DNA of 25,667 bases from a virus. The stretch spans positions 1-25,667 of IMG/VR virus record IMGVR_UViG_3300007234_000086. One strand, written 5' to 3'. Of this stretch, positions 7,074 through 13,506 are shown one piece after another; position 1 is the stretch's first letter; each line of letters starts with the position of its first letter. The notes under the pieces are model-generated. The model was not told the origin of the DNA, ran no database searches, and saw nothing but the letters and a program-made list of their open reading frames with translations. The position numbers were made by a program, and so were the translations under genes.

Positions 7074-7625
7074 ATGGCAGCAGCTTCTCCAGCAAATGCT
7101 GACACGCCTCATGGCGCTACCGCCACGGGCATTATCTATGGGCTGAATGCTTATGCTGTTGATTCATCGAACAGCACGGCATTCTTTCGCGGTGACTTGG
7201 TTGCTATGGAAACGGACGGCAACGTGATCCCCTCTGCGGCTTCTAGCACGCACGTAGTTGGCGCAGTAGAGAGCGTTACCTCTATTAGCACGGCAGCTAA
7301 AACCCTCTTGGCGGCTAGCACGGCAGGAACGGTTTTGTGCCACTATCATCGTTCGCAGCAGTATTACATGCAGATTGATGACGGCACTCCTGCTGTTACC
7401 CACTATGGTGCTAACGCAGATATCTCTGTCACGAACCATACGGGTAACACGAACACGGGTATCTCTGGACAAGAGTTGGACGATGCTACGGTAAACACCA
7501 CGGCGGGTCTGCTCATGCGTATTCACGGTCTACTTAATCGCTCGGATAACCTTATCGGTGACCACGCGGAATTGGTATGCACCATCAACGGACATTTTGA
7601 AACCGCTGGTACGGCGGGTATCTAA
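7074..7625 (+). CDS. Probable capsid decoration / head structural protein
   Basis: A 183-aa Thr/Ala/Gly-rich, beta-strand-rich protein immediately upstream of the major capsid gene. It has the pattern of head-decoration proteins: 'FFRGDLVAMETDGNV' followed by 'HVVGAVESV', then strand segments and a conserved-looking C-terminal block 'TTAGLLMRIHGLLNRSDNLI' ending in 'ELVCTINGHF'. I infer that it binds the outer or inner capsid surface; no enzyme motif is present. It has a good ribosome-binding site (AAAAGGAAAAG) and lies just after a possible promoter. The gap to the capsid gene is 12 nt and contains AAAGGAGA. Confidence 0.65.
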   Translation: MAAASPANADTPHGATATGIIYGLNAYAVDSSNSTAFFRGDLVAMETDGNVIPSAASSTHVVGAVESVTSISTAAKTLLAASTAGTVLCHYHRSQQYYMQIDDGTPAVTHYGANADISVTNHTGNTNTGISGQELDDATVNTTAGLLMRIHGLLNRSDNLIGDHAELVCTINGHFETAGTAGI

Positions 7626-7637
7626 AGGAGATAAACA

Positions 7638-8543
7638 ATGGCTAGTATTCATACCATTGGTAGCTTTCCTTTTTCAGCTACCCTGCGCGACATCGATTTG
7701 GTCATTTTCCATGAGTGGATGGAGCGTTCCGTTGTGGGCCGTGACATCTTCAATGTGCGCGAGAGCTCACAGTATCAGGAAGATACGCTGACCATTGGTG
7801 GTGTTGGCATTATGTCGCAGAAGCTGGAAGGACAGCCCATTGATTACGTTAGCAACAATGAAGGCTTCCGTAACACCTTCACGCACTTGGACTATGGTTC
7901 GGGTATGCGGGTAACGCGCAATATGTTGCGTGATGACCTGTATGCCACCATGGAGAAGCTCGCTGTTGAGTTGGCGCGCAGTGCGCGTGCTACTGAGGAG
8001 ACGATCCTCGCCAATCACTTCAACAACGGCTTTAGCAACTCTTTCACGGGACCTGATGGCATCGAGTTGTTTGCCACCAATCACGTTCGTGAAGATGGAA
8101 GCACCTTTGCCAATGAGTTGTCCTCGGCGGCAGACCTTTCGCAGACCTCCCTTGAGCAGGCGCTGATTGACTTCAGTGACTTCCGTGATGGCGGTGGCAA
8201 GCGCGTGACTATTGAGCCGCGTACCTTGCTTGTGCCCAAGGAACTGCGTTTTGAGGCACATCGCCTCATTAAGTCTAACCTCGTGAGCGAGAACGACACC
8301 AATGCGTCGAACCCGCTGCAAGACATCATGGGCGTACAGGTATGGAACTACCTTACTGACCCTGATGCTTGGTTTATCCTTTCGGACAAGAGCGACCATC
8401 AGTTGTTGCTGTATGATCGTGAAGAGTTCTGGACGGACTACGAGTATGACTTCGATACCAAGGACTACAAGATCACGGGTATGTTTGCACAATCGAGTGG
8501 TTGGGCCGATCCTCGTGGTGTCTTCGGCAGCCCTGGTGTCTGA
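7638..8543 (+). CDS. Major capsid protein (HK97-type fold)
   Basis: A 301-aa protein that I read as the capsid subunit. Evidence: position after scaffold and decoration genes; the strongest ribosome-binding site nearby (AAAGGAGATAA); and a family-like internal block 'DGIELFATNH' (140-149) followed by 'ANELSSAADLSQTSLEQALI', which resembles the P-domain region of Mu gpT-like HK97 capsid proteins. Later come 'TLLVPKELRFEAHRLI' and 'DPDAWFILSD', also typical. It has a long N-terminal arm with strands and the helix 'YATMEKLAVELARSARATEE' (102-121), probably the spine helix. No cleavage site or Ig-like insertion is apparent. Capsid subunits of this fold assemble the icosahedral shell around scaffold. 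Confidence 0.85.
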   Translation: MASIHTIGSFPFSATLRDIDLVIFHEWMERSVVGRDIFNVRESSQYQEDTLTIGGVGIMSQKLEGQPIDYVSNNEGFRNTFTHLDYGSGMRVTRNMLRDDLYATMEKLAVELARSARATEETILANHFNNGFSNSFTGPDGIELFATNHVREDGSTFANELSSAADLSQTSLEQALIDFSDFRDGGGKRVTIEPRTLLVPKELRFEAHRLIKSNLVSENDTNASNPLQDIMGVQVWNYLTDPDAWFILSDKSDHQLLLYDREEFWTDYEYDFDTKDYKITGMFAQSSGWADPRGVFGSPGV

Positions 8544-8678
8544 CGTAACACGGGCATCTGCCCAAGATAGGTAGCAATCTCGCCACAGGCGTACAGGATG
8601 CCCTGTGGAGACTTACAGTGAGAGGGGGGAGTAGGCACACGCCCAAACCCCCGCTTACCTAAACTAAGAAAGTGAACA
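8544..8678 (+). other. Structured spacer with three hairpins after capsid gene
   Basis: This 135-nt gap is the longest non-coding stretch in the window and can form three consecutive stem-loops: GGGC 8552-8555 with GCCC 8560-8563; CCACAGG 8583-8589 with CCTGTGG 8602-8608 (12-nt loop); and GGGGG 8625-8629 with CCCCC 8648-8652, containing an inner GGC 8634-8636 / GCC 8641-8643 helix with an ACAC loop. No U-tract follows any of them, so none is a standard intrinsic terminator. They could be a partial terminator, an RNA-stabilising 3' end for capsid mRNA, or an RNase processing site. Confidence 0.5.
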
Positions 8679-9680
8679 ATGGCTAATTTGAGCTTCTCCC
8701 ACGGTCAGTGGGTAAATAACGACAAGCCAGGTGGCGCGGTCTTTTTCGTAGGCGGCGGCACGGTGGCGTATAAAGGCATAGGCGCTTCGGACATCAACGA
8801 TGGCCTAACGCCGCAGCAGCCCCTCTCCACGATCTCTGCCGCTCACACCAAGTGCGTAGCGGGTCGTGGTGATACTATTGTAGTCCTTCCTGGCTCTGTA
8901 ACGATCACGGCGGCTATTGCCCTGACCAAGACTGATGTGACCTTGACGGGCTTTACCAGCGTCCCTGTGGGCGTTGAGGGGCCGTCTGAGATCGCCTGTG
9001 CTACGGACTCCGTAGAGATGATCGCCGTTGATGGCAATAACATCACGGTTGAGAACCTTGTTCTCACCAACACGGCCACTACCTCCGATACGTTTATGGT
9101 AGATGTCGCTGACACGACTGCTTCGGCGGGTGTGGTTATCCGCAATGTCTTCTTTAAGATGACGGGCGGTGCTGCTGCCCTGAACGGTTTGCGTCTTGGC
9201 GATGGCACGACTGTAGCCACCAACTGCTTGGTGGAGGGTTGCACCTTCTCGGATACAGACGATATCGCTATCACGGTGTCTGCCGCTTCGGATGAGAACA
9301 CGCTGCGCGGTAACATCATCTATGATGGCGTTACGGCCAATGCCTCGCTGGACGCGATCTCTTGTGCGGGAGACGGTTGCTTGATTGAAAAGAACCAGAT
9401 TCGCGTTGATGGCACTTCAGGCATTAGCTTGGTAGGTACGCTTAACCAACTGAACGACAACCGTATCTCGGTGACGGGCGCTAACACGATTGGTATTTTG
9501 TTGGCTGATGGCGCTACGGCGTTTGGTAATGGCAACGTGGTTACGGCGATTGCTGCTGGCAACCTCATCGATGCCACCACCGATGCTGACTCGCCCACGG
9601 TCTTTGCTGACACGGGTAACGTCCACGCGGCTGATCCTGCACTTGCCGCATTCATTGCACCCACAGTTGGCGGTAGTTAA
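8679..9680 (+). CDS. Parallel beta-helix-like virion protein
   Basis: A 333-aa protein rich in Thr, Ala, Gly, Asn and Asp with short strand repeats typical of right-handed parallel beta-helices (pectate-lyase-like fold): 'PLSTISAAHTKCVAGRGDTI' near the start, a layout common in such folds, then rungs such as 'NNITVENLVLTNT', 'VVIRNVFFKMTG', 'CLVEGCTFSDT', 'CLIEKNQIRVDG' and 'NQLNDNRISVTG'. Beta-helices in phages are usually fibres, tailspikes or surface decorations. It lies directly after the capsid gene rather than near the fibre gene at the window end, so a capsid-attached role is possible. No catalytic triad can be named. The start ATG 8679 follows AAGAAAG, a modest ribosome-binding site. 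Confidence 0.7.
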   Translation: MANLSFSHGQWVNNDKPGGAVFFVGGGTVAYKGIGASDINDGLTPQQPLSTISAAHTKCVAGRGDTIVVLPGSVTITAAIALTKTDVTLTGFTSVPVGVEGPSEIACATDSVEMIAVDGNNITVENLVLTNTATTSDTFMVDVADTTASAGVVIRNVFFKMTGGAAALNGLRLGDGTTVATNCLVEGCTFSDTDDIAITVSAASDENTLRGNIIYDGVTANASLDAISCAGDGCLIEKNQIRVDGTSGISLVGTLNQLNDNRISVTGANTIGILLADGATAFGNGNVVTAIAAGNLIDATTDADSPTVFADTGNVHAADPALAAFIAPTVGGS

Positions 9681-9683
9681 ACT

Positions 9684-9860
9684 ATGGATAAAGCCACAGA
9701 AGAAGTGGCGTTGGTACTTAAGGCGCGTGGGCTTTCTGCAAAGGAGGCTCACGCACGCCTTAACGCTACTTATCGCCCCTGCACCTTATCAGAGATAGAA
9801 AGTCTCTTTACAGGTACGGTTAAGCCAAAAGCTAAGAAGAAGGTTGCTCCAAAAAAGTAG
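9684..9860 (+). CDS. Small protein with lysine-rich tail (58 aa)
   Basis: A 58-codon gene starting 3 nt after the beta-helix gene stop and ending at TAG 9858-9860. The N-terminal 45 residues look like a small helical domain ('EEVALVLKARGLSAKEAHAR' then 'CTLSEIESLF'), a pattern similar to short DNA-binding or UBA-like helix bundles. The end is a basic tail ('KPKAKKKVAPKK'). No family is recognised. It occupies what would otherwise be an unexplained gap of about 240 nt between two virion-type genes, which supports it as a real gene. Confidence 0.6.
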   Translation: MDKATEEVALVLKARGLSAKEAHARLNATYRPCTLSEIESLFTGTVKPKAKKKVAPKK

Positions 9861-9922
9861 ACGATTTGCCGCCATTATACAGCGCGCATTGAGCCGCTAA
9901 AGCGAAGAAAGGAAATCCGCTC

Positions 9923-10321
9923 ATGGCAAACACTATTACCAAGACTACCCTCCACGACTCACGCCGCAGGGTCATTGCCAAAGTTGACATCACGGGCGAT
10001 GCCTCTGGCGATGAGACAGCTACGCAAATTCTTGATATATCTACCCTTACTCCTACTCCGACAGAAGTCTCTGTGGTGCGCGTGCAGAGTTCATTGGGGG
10101 GTTTTAGCGGTTCTATCTTGTTTGATGGCACAGCCGATGTAATCATCTGTGCAATCCCAGATGGCAACATGGATCTTGACATGACCCGCTTTGGTGGCAT
10201 ACCAGACACCTCAACAGGCGCTAATAGCGACATCATGCTAACGACATTGGGTCTGGGCGCAAATGAACGAGGAACGATTATCATCGAAGCTGTGAAAAAT
10301 GGCTTTATTTCTGGATCGTAA
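9923..10321 (+). CDS. Hypothetical virion structural protein
   Basis: A 132-aa protein with alternating strands and no enzyme motif. It starts 'MANTITKTTLHDSRRRVIAK', continues through 'DETATQILDISTLTPTPTEV' and includes 'GSILFDGTADVIICAIPDG' and a C-terminal 'ANERGTIIIEAVKNGF'. The pattern suggests a compact beta-sandwich, as seen in small head or tail decoration proteins. GAAAGGAAA shortly upstream is a good ribosome-binding site. It lies in the run of small genes between the beta-helix and the tail adaptor, which points to a virion role, but no function can be named. Confidence 0.65.
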   Translation: MANTITKTTLHDSRRRVIAKVDITGDASGDETATQILDISTLTPTPTEVSVVRVQSSLGGFSGSILFDGTADVIICAIPDGNMDLDMTRFGGIPDTSTGANSDIMLTTLGLGANERGTIIIEAVKNGFISGS

Positions 10322-10328
10322 GTGGTTA

Positions 10329-10430
10329 ATGAATCTATCATACGGCGCATTGATGAGCCAGTGCCAGAAGGAATGGATCATCTACCTTCTGTTTATCGTC
10401 GCGTATTGCCTCGACGTCATAGGGTATTAA
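10329..10430 (+). CDS. Possible 33-aa single-pass membrane peptide
   Basis: A short frame starting at ATG 10329 and ending at TAA 10428-10430, one base before the next gene's ATG. It encodes a hydrophilic start ('MNLSYGALMSQCQKE') followed by a hydrophobic segment ('WIIYLLFIVAYCLDVIGY') long enough to cross a membrane. The clean fit between its neighbours favours a real gene; the weak ribosome-binding site does not. A competing frame from GTG 10322 to 10474 would encode a 50-aa Arg-rich product overlapping the next gene. Small membrane peptides in phages can be holins, spanin-like or superinfection proteins; none can be chosen here. Confidence 0.4.
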   Translation: MNLSYGALMSQCQKEWIIYLLFIVAYCLDVIGY

Positions 10431-10431
10431 G

Positions 10432-10677
10432 ATGGGTCACTACGCTAATTTCAAGGCATACGAAGAGTCGCTGAATGGTACAAAAACTATATACTTCCCT
10501 TGGAACGCGTACAAGGTGATCTTAATGAATGACTCGTCATCCAAAGATCTAGTATTTGAGATTAGTGGTGAAAGAGGGACTCTCAGGCCCACCGAAACCT
10601 TTGCGGCCAGCGTGCGATTAAAAGGTATCACGTTAGTTGCAAACGAAGTTTCTTACAGGCTATGGATATATGGCTGA
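10432..10677 (+). CDS. Small virion-type protein, related to next genes
   Basis: An 81-aa protein with strand-rich sequence: 'KTIYFPWNAYKVILMNDSSS' then 'KDLVFEISGERGTLRPTETF' and a final 'LVANEVSYRLWIYG'. The segment 'VILMNDSSSKDL' resembles 'IYLKNNDTKNL' and 'LHIKNNDTTKNL' in the two larger proteins that follow, which suggests a shared small beta-sandwich. It may be a reduced paralogue or a domain unit of that family. It overlaps the next gene by 8 nt through ATGGCTGA. No ligand-binding or catalytic residues are evident. Confidence 0.6.
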   Translation: MGHYANFKAYEESLNGTKTIYFPWNAYKVILMNDSSSKDLVFEISGERGTLRPTETFAASVRLKGITLVANEVSYRLWIYG

Positions 10678-10837
10678 TTCAATTTCTACCACAAGCACAG
10701 CAAATGCTGACCAAAGCGTTAGAGACAGCAATGTTGAAGAATACCTCAGAGATGTGATAAGAGAATTGAGAAAGATCAACGTGTATCTATCCAATATGAA
10801 TGACTTTGTTGTGCAAAATGAAGATATAGAGGTTTAA
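10670..10837 (+). CDS. Small helical hypothetical protein
   Basis: The product is 55 aa if translation starts at ATG 10670, which overlaps the previous stop as ATGGCTGA; an in-frame upstream codon at 10637 would extend it by 11 residues into the neighbouring gene and is less likely. After a Ser/Thr/Ala-rich start it has one clear amphipathic helix 'NVEEYLRDVIRELRKINVYL' and an acidic end. It could be a small coiled-coil oligomerisation or chaperone-type protein for virion assembly. It is followed 2 nt later by the next ATG, in keeping with the operon. Confidence 0.6.
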   Translation: MADSISTTSTANADQSVRDSNVEEYLRDVIRELRKINVYLSNMNDFVVQNEDIEV

Positions 10838-10839
10838 TA

Positions 10840-11424
10840 ATGCCTGATATGATTAGAGATGGAAAAGGGCGAGGGTTTCTTGCTGAAGTAGACGAAAAAA
10901 ATGATTTGCACGTACGTGCCATATCGGTAGAAGAGTCAATAGAAATTAACACGATAGGGAATGCGTATAACATTAATACAGGCGCGATAACGCTTACTAA
11001 TGACGCAGAAACGCCTGTAATTTATCTAAAAAACAACGATACTAAAAATCTAATTATTACGGCTATTGCTGTTGGCTTAGGACCTACCAATGGCACAAGC
11101 TCTGACATTGCTCGTGTCACTGTAGTGCGTAATCCTACGACAGGCACTATTGTTGACAATAAAACGGCTGTAGCTATTAATTCCAATCGCAATTATGGGT
11201 TAAATAAGACGTTAAATGCTGATGTATACAAGGGAGCTACAGGGGCTACAATGACAAACGGCACTGACCACCTTTTGCTGTTTCAAGGGTTAAGCGGTAG
11301 ACTCTTTTCCTCAATAGATGAGGTTATTCCATTTGGGTCAACCATAGGCGTAAAGATAGATCCACAAACTTCTTCTAATACATCGCTCTCCGTTTACGCG
11401 GCGCTTATCTGCTATTTAAAATAG
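10840..11424 (+). CDS. Virion-type beta-rich protein, paralogue A
   Basis: A 194-aa protein starting with 'MIRDGKGRGFLAEVDEKNDL' followed by 'HVRAISVEES', a short N-terminal module also present in the next two proteins. The body is beta-rich, with 'VIYLKNNDTKNLIITAIAVG' closely matching the following protein, then Gly/Thr/Asn-rich loops and a final strand 'SLSVYAALICYLK'. No catalytic motif, signal peptide or coiled coil is visible. The repeated N-terminal module suggests a common docking element on the virion, but the protein could equally be a decoration or tail-surface protein. The final codons form a small AT-rich hairpin (11411-11425). Confidence 0.65.
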   Translation: MPDMIRDGKGRGFLAEVDEKNDLHVRAISVEESIEINTIGNAYNINTGAITLTNDAETPVIYLKNNDTKNLIITAIAVGLGPTNGTSSDIARVTVVRNPTTGTIVDNKTAVAINSNRNYGLNKTLNADVYKGATGATMTNGTDHLLLFQGLSGRLFSSIDEVIPFGSTIGVKIDPQTSSNTSLSVYAALICYLK

Positions 11425-11447
11425 CATAGGTAAAAGGAACGTATAAC

Positions 11448-12029
11448 ATGGCTTTAACAATTGAAGATGGCGGTGGCTCAGGTAAGTTAGCCAAAGTTGA
11501 CGATGAAGGACAAATGCTTGTAGTCGCTGAGTCGCAAGAACTACAGCATCACGTAGCTAGGGTTGAGCAAAACGCCTATCAAGTTATTGGAGACTTTGCT
11601 AGCGTCAACAACAGCACGCACACAATCTTGCATATTAAGAACAATGATACAACTAAAAATTTGGCGGTCACTTTTGTTCGTTTGCAATTTTTAGATCAGG
11701 CGGGAGGCACAGCACTGCCAGCCGCTGCTACACGGTTTGAGCTTGGCTTTGGCCGCACTTTTTCCAGTGGAGGAACAGTGGTTACCCCCGTAAACACAAC
11801 CGCTTTCTCTAATAAGGTGGCTTCTGTTACTTGCTATGACAATAACCCAACTATGGCAGGTACGTTTACAGAATTAGATCGATATTATGTAAAAGACGAG
11901 GGCGATAGTATTGTATACAACAAACAGGGTTCAATAATCTTGGGATTGAACGATACGTTTGAAGTGCGTATCGTCAGCGATCATACAAGCGGGTTAGCGT
12001 ATGCTCGCGTTACCTTTATAATGATTTAA
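11448..12029 (+). CDS. Virion-type beta-rich protein, paralogue B
   Basis: A 193-aa protein of the same design as its upstream neighbour. It opens with 'IEDGGGSGKLAKVDDEGQML', has 'ILHIKNNDTTKNLAVTFVRL' in the same relative position as paralogue A, and ends in strands 'DTFEVRIVSDHTSGLAYARV'. Nearly equal length and shared motifs indicate duplication. A hydrophobic, Ala/Gly/Thr-rich middle ('GGTALPAAATRFELGFGRTF') probably forms loops or a receptor-facing surface. AAAAGGAAC at about 11433 provides a ribosome-binding site. Its stop overlaps the start of the next gene (TAATG). Confidence 0.65.
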   Translation: MALTIEDGGGSGKLAKVDDEGQMLVVAESQELQHHVARVEQNAYQVIGDFASVNNSTHTILHIKNNDTTKNLAVTFVRLQFLDQAGGTALPAAATRFELGFGRTFSSGGTVVTPVNTTAFSNKVASVTCYDNNPTMAGTFTELDRYYVKDEGDSIVYNKQGSIILGLNDTFEVRIVSDHTSGLAYARVTFIMI

Positions 12030-12466
12030 TGGCTCAACCTATTGTCATAAAAGATGGAGGCAGAGGCACGCGGCATGGTGCTATAGTAACCTCGTTAGGT
12101 CAGTTGGTTACCTCGCCCGTCAGCTATGACCAAACTATATTTAAAGAGCTAGCCGAGCCAGATACGGCATACAATTTCTATCGCATTGTTGCTGGCAAGC
12201 AGTTTGTCATTACGGGCATCATAGCTAAGGCAGATAAGCAAGTATCTTCTACGGTAGATGCTATATTGGTGGTTTACGAGGCGGCAAGCGATTCGGACAC
12301 CACGCCAAGTAAAGTGCTTTTTCAGACAGCCGTAGTCCAAGGAGATCAGTTGGTTTTATTGCCTCTTAATATTGTAGTTAACGAAGGGGTATATATTAAC
12401 GCCAAAACCACGGACGATGATATCTACATGACTGTTATGGGATATTTTATAGATAGGATTACCTAA
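12029..12466 (+). CDS. Virion-type beta-rich protein, paralogue C
   Basis: A 145-aa protein coupled to its neighbours on both sides by TAATG. Its start 'IVIKDGGRGTRHGAIVTSLG' followed by 'QLVTSP' carries the same DG-G-A-V-G-L module as paralogues A and B, but the body differs: 'YNFYRIVAGKQFVITGIIAK', 'STVDAILVVYEAASDSDTTP' and 'GVYINAKTTDDDIYMTVMGY' read as a jelly-roll-like sandwich. Similar short proteins ending in an 'a-G-Y' strand occur among phage surface proteins, but no family is assigned. Shared N-terminus with a divergent C-terminal domain fits a common anchor with a variable head. Confidence 0.65.
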   Translation: MAQPIVIKDGGRGTRHGAIVTSLGQLVTSPVSYDQTIFKELAEPDTAYNFYRIVAGKQFVITGIIAKADKQVSSTVDAILVVYEAASDSDTTPSKVLFQTAVVQGDQLVLLPLNIVVNEGVYINAKTTDDDIYMTVMGYFIDRIT

Positions 12467-13506
12467 TGGCAAAGACACTGGGTACCATAATTAATGAGGG
12501 ATTAAAAGAGATAGGTGAGCCTGAGATTACTTCATTCACGGCGTTAAATATCCTTCAGCAACGGATGATAGAAGAAGCTAACGACACCGTAGAAGAGATT
12601 ATGACCTACGGTGACTTCAGGTGGGCGCTTAAACATGTTAACATCTTAACGGCGGCTGATATAACTACGGATAAAGCGGCGGTCACCAACGGATCAGCTA
12701 CGGTCACCTCTGTTACAAGTACTGCGGTGGATGCAGACTCTTTTACTGGCGCTACCACCGATATGTGGTTTAGGGTTACGGGCGATAATGTGTCTTATCC
12801 CATCGCCGCAGTAGACACCGACTCCTCGCCAGACACGCTTACGTTAGGTATCTCTGCTGCTACGGGATCACGCGTCTATGTAGGGACAACCAGCACAGCA
12901 GCAGGCTATCGCATATTTCAAGACACCTACGACCTATCGGTTACCACTGACATTGATGAGGTCAAGCATATTACATTTGGTGACGCAAGCTCATGGTCGC
13001 AAGGACTGACAGGCGTTACCCCGAATAACCAGATAGACTACGTTAACTTACAGACTATACTTAACGCTTCAGGCGGCGATTTGCATAGGAATACCAGTGG
13101 GCGTCCTCGCCTTGCTACCCTAATATCCAATGATGCGGACGAGAACAAACGTCTGTTGTTATGGCCTTTTCCCACCGAGCAGTATCTGGTAGATATATGG
13201 TATAAAGAGCTTATTGGCGAAAACACTACGTTTGGCACGAACCTCTTTGGCGGTGATGCGCCTGGCATTGCCTATCAGGCCGTTTCGCATCGAGTCAAGG
13301 TTGCTGCCTGTGTCTACGATGAAGACTACGATAGGGCATCACTGTATGAGCAACGCTACCAAGCGGCTATTGGCCATCTGATGCGCCGCGAGAACCGTCA
13401 AGAGATTGACGCGGGTTTCTCTATTAACACCTACCGCAGAGATTATGGCGTTACTATGCCTACGCGGAGTGGTTTGTGGTTTGACTCTAAAGGAGCCGTT
13501 CGGTAA
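12466..13506 (+). CDS. Head-tail adaptor / tail tubular A-like protein
   Basis: A 346-aa protein with the layout of podovirus adaptors (T7 gp11 / P22 gp4 type), which bind under the portal and begin the tail. The N-terminal helices 'TLGTIINEGLKEIGEPEITS' and 'RMIEEANDTVEEIMTYGDFR' followed by 'WALKH' are characteristic. An inserted beta-rich segment lies at about residues 60-150 ('AAVTNGSATVTSVTSTAVDA', later 'AGYRIFQDTYDLSVTTDIDE'), then a pocket-like 'RLLLWPFPTEQYLVDIWYKE' and a final helical part. The last residues ('SGLWFDSKGAVR') probably contact the next tail component. It is coupled to both neighbours through TAATG and precedes the propeller-type tail gene, the expected order. Confidence 0.75.
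   Translation: MAKTLGTIINEGLKEIGEPEITSFTALNILQQRMIEEANDTVEEIMTYGDFRWALKHVNILTAADITTDKAAVTNGSATVTSVTSTAVDADSFTGATTDMWFRVTGDNVSYPIAAVDTDSSPDTLTLGISAATGSRVYVGTTSTAAGYRIFQDTYDLSVTTDIDEVKHITFGDASSWSQGLTGVTPNNQIDYVNLQTILNASGGDLHRNTSGRPRLATLISNDADENKRLLLWPFPTEQYLVDIWYKELIGENTTFGTNLFGGDAPGIAYQAVSHRVKVAACVYDEDYDRASLYEQRYQAAIGHLMRRENRQEIDAGFSINTYRRDYGVTMPTRSGLWFDSKGAVR

Noticed and set aside
7558-7791. 77-codon plus-strand frame across the decoration/capsid junction
   Set aside because: Crosses two well supported genes in another phase with no ribosome-binding site or motif.
7767-8492. 241-codon open frame on the minus strand across the capsid gene
   Set aside because: It lies wholly antisense to a well supported capsid gene, has no recognisable motif and no ribosome-binding context; long antisense frames arise from the codon use of the real gene.
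10322-10474. 50-codon frame from GTG with Arg-rich product
   Set aside because: Overlaps the next gene by 43 nt and its stop is poorly placed; the 33-aa frame in another phase fits the gap far better.
11411-11425. Perfect AT-rich hairpin (6-bp stem, 3-nt loop) at a gene end
   Set aside because: Stem is weak and not followed by a U-tract, and the next gene follows at 11448; not a credible terminator.
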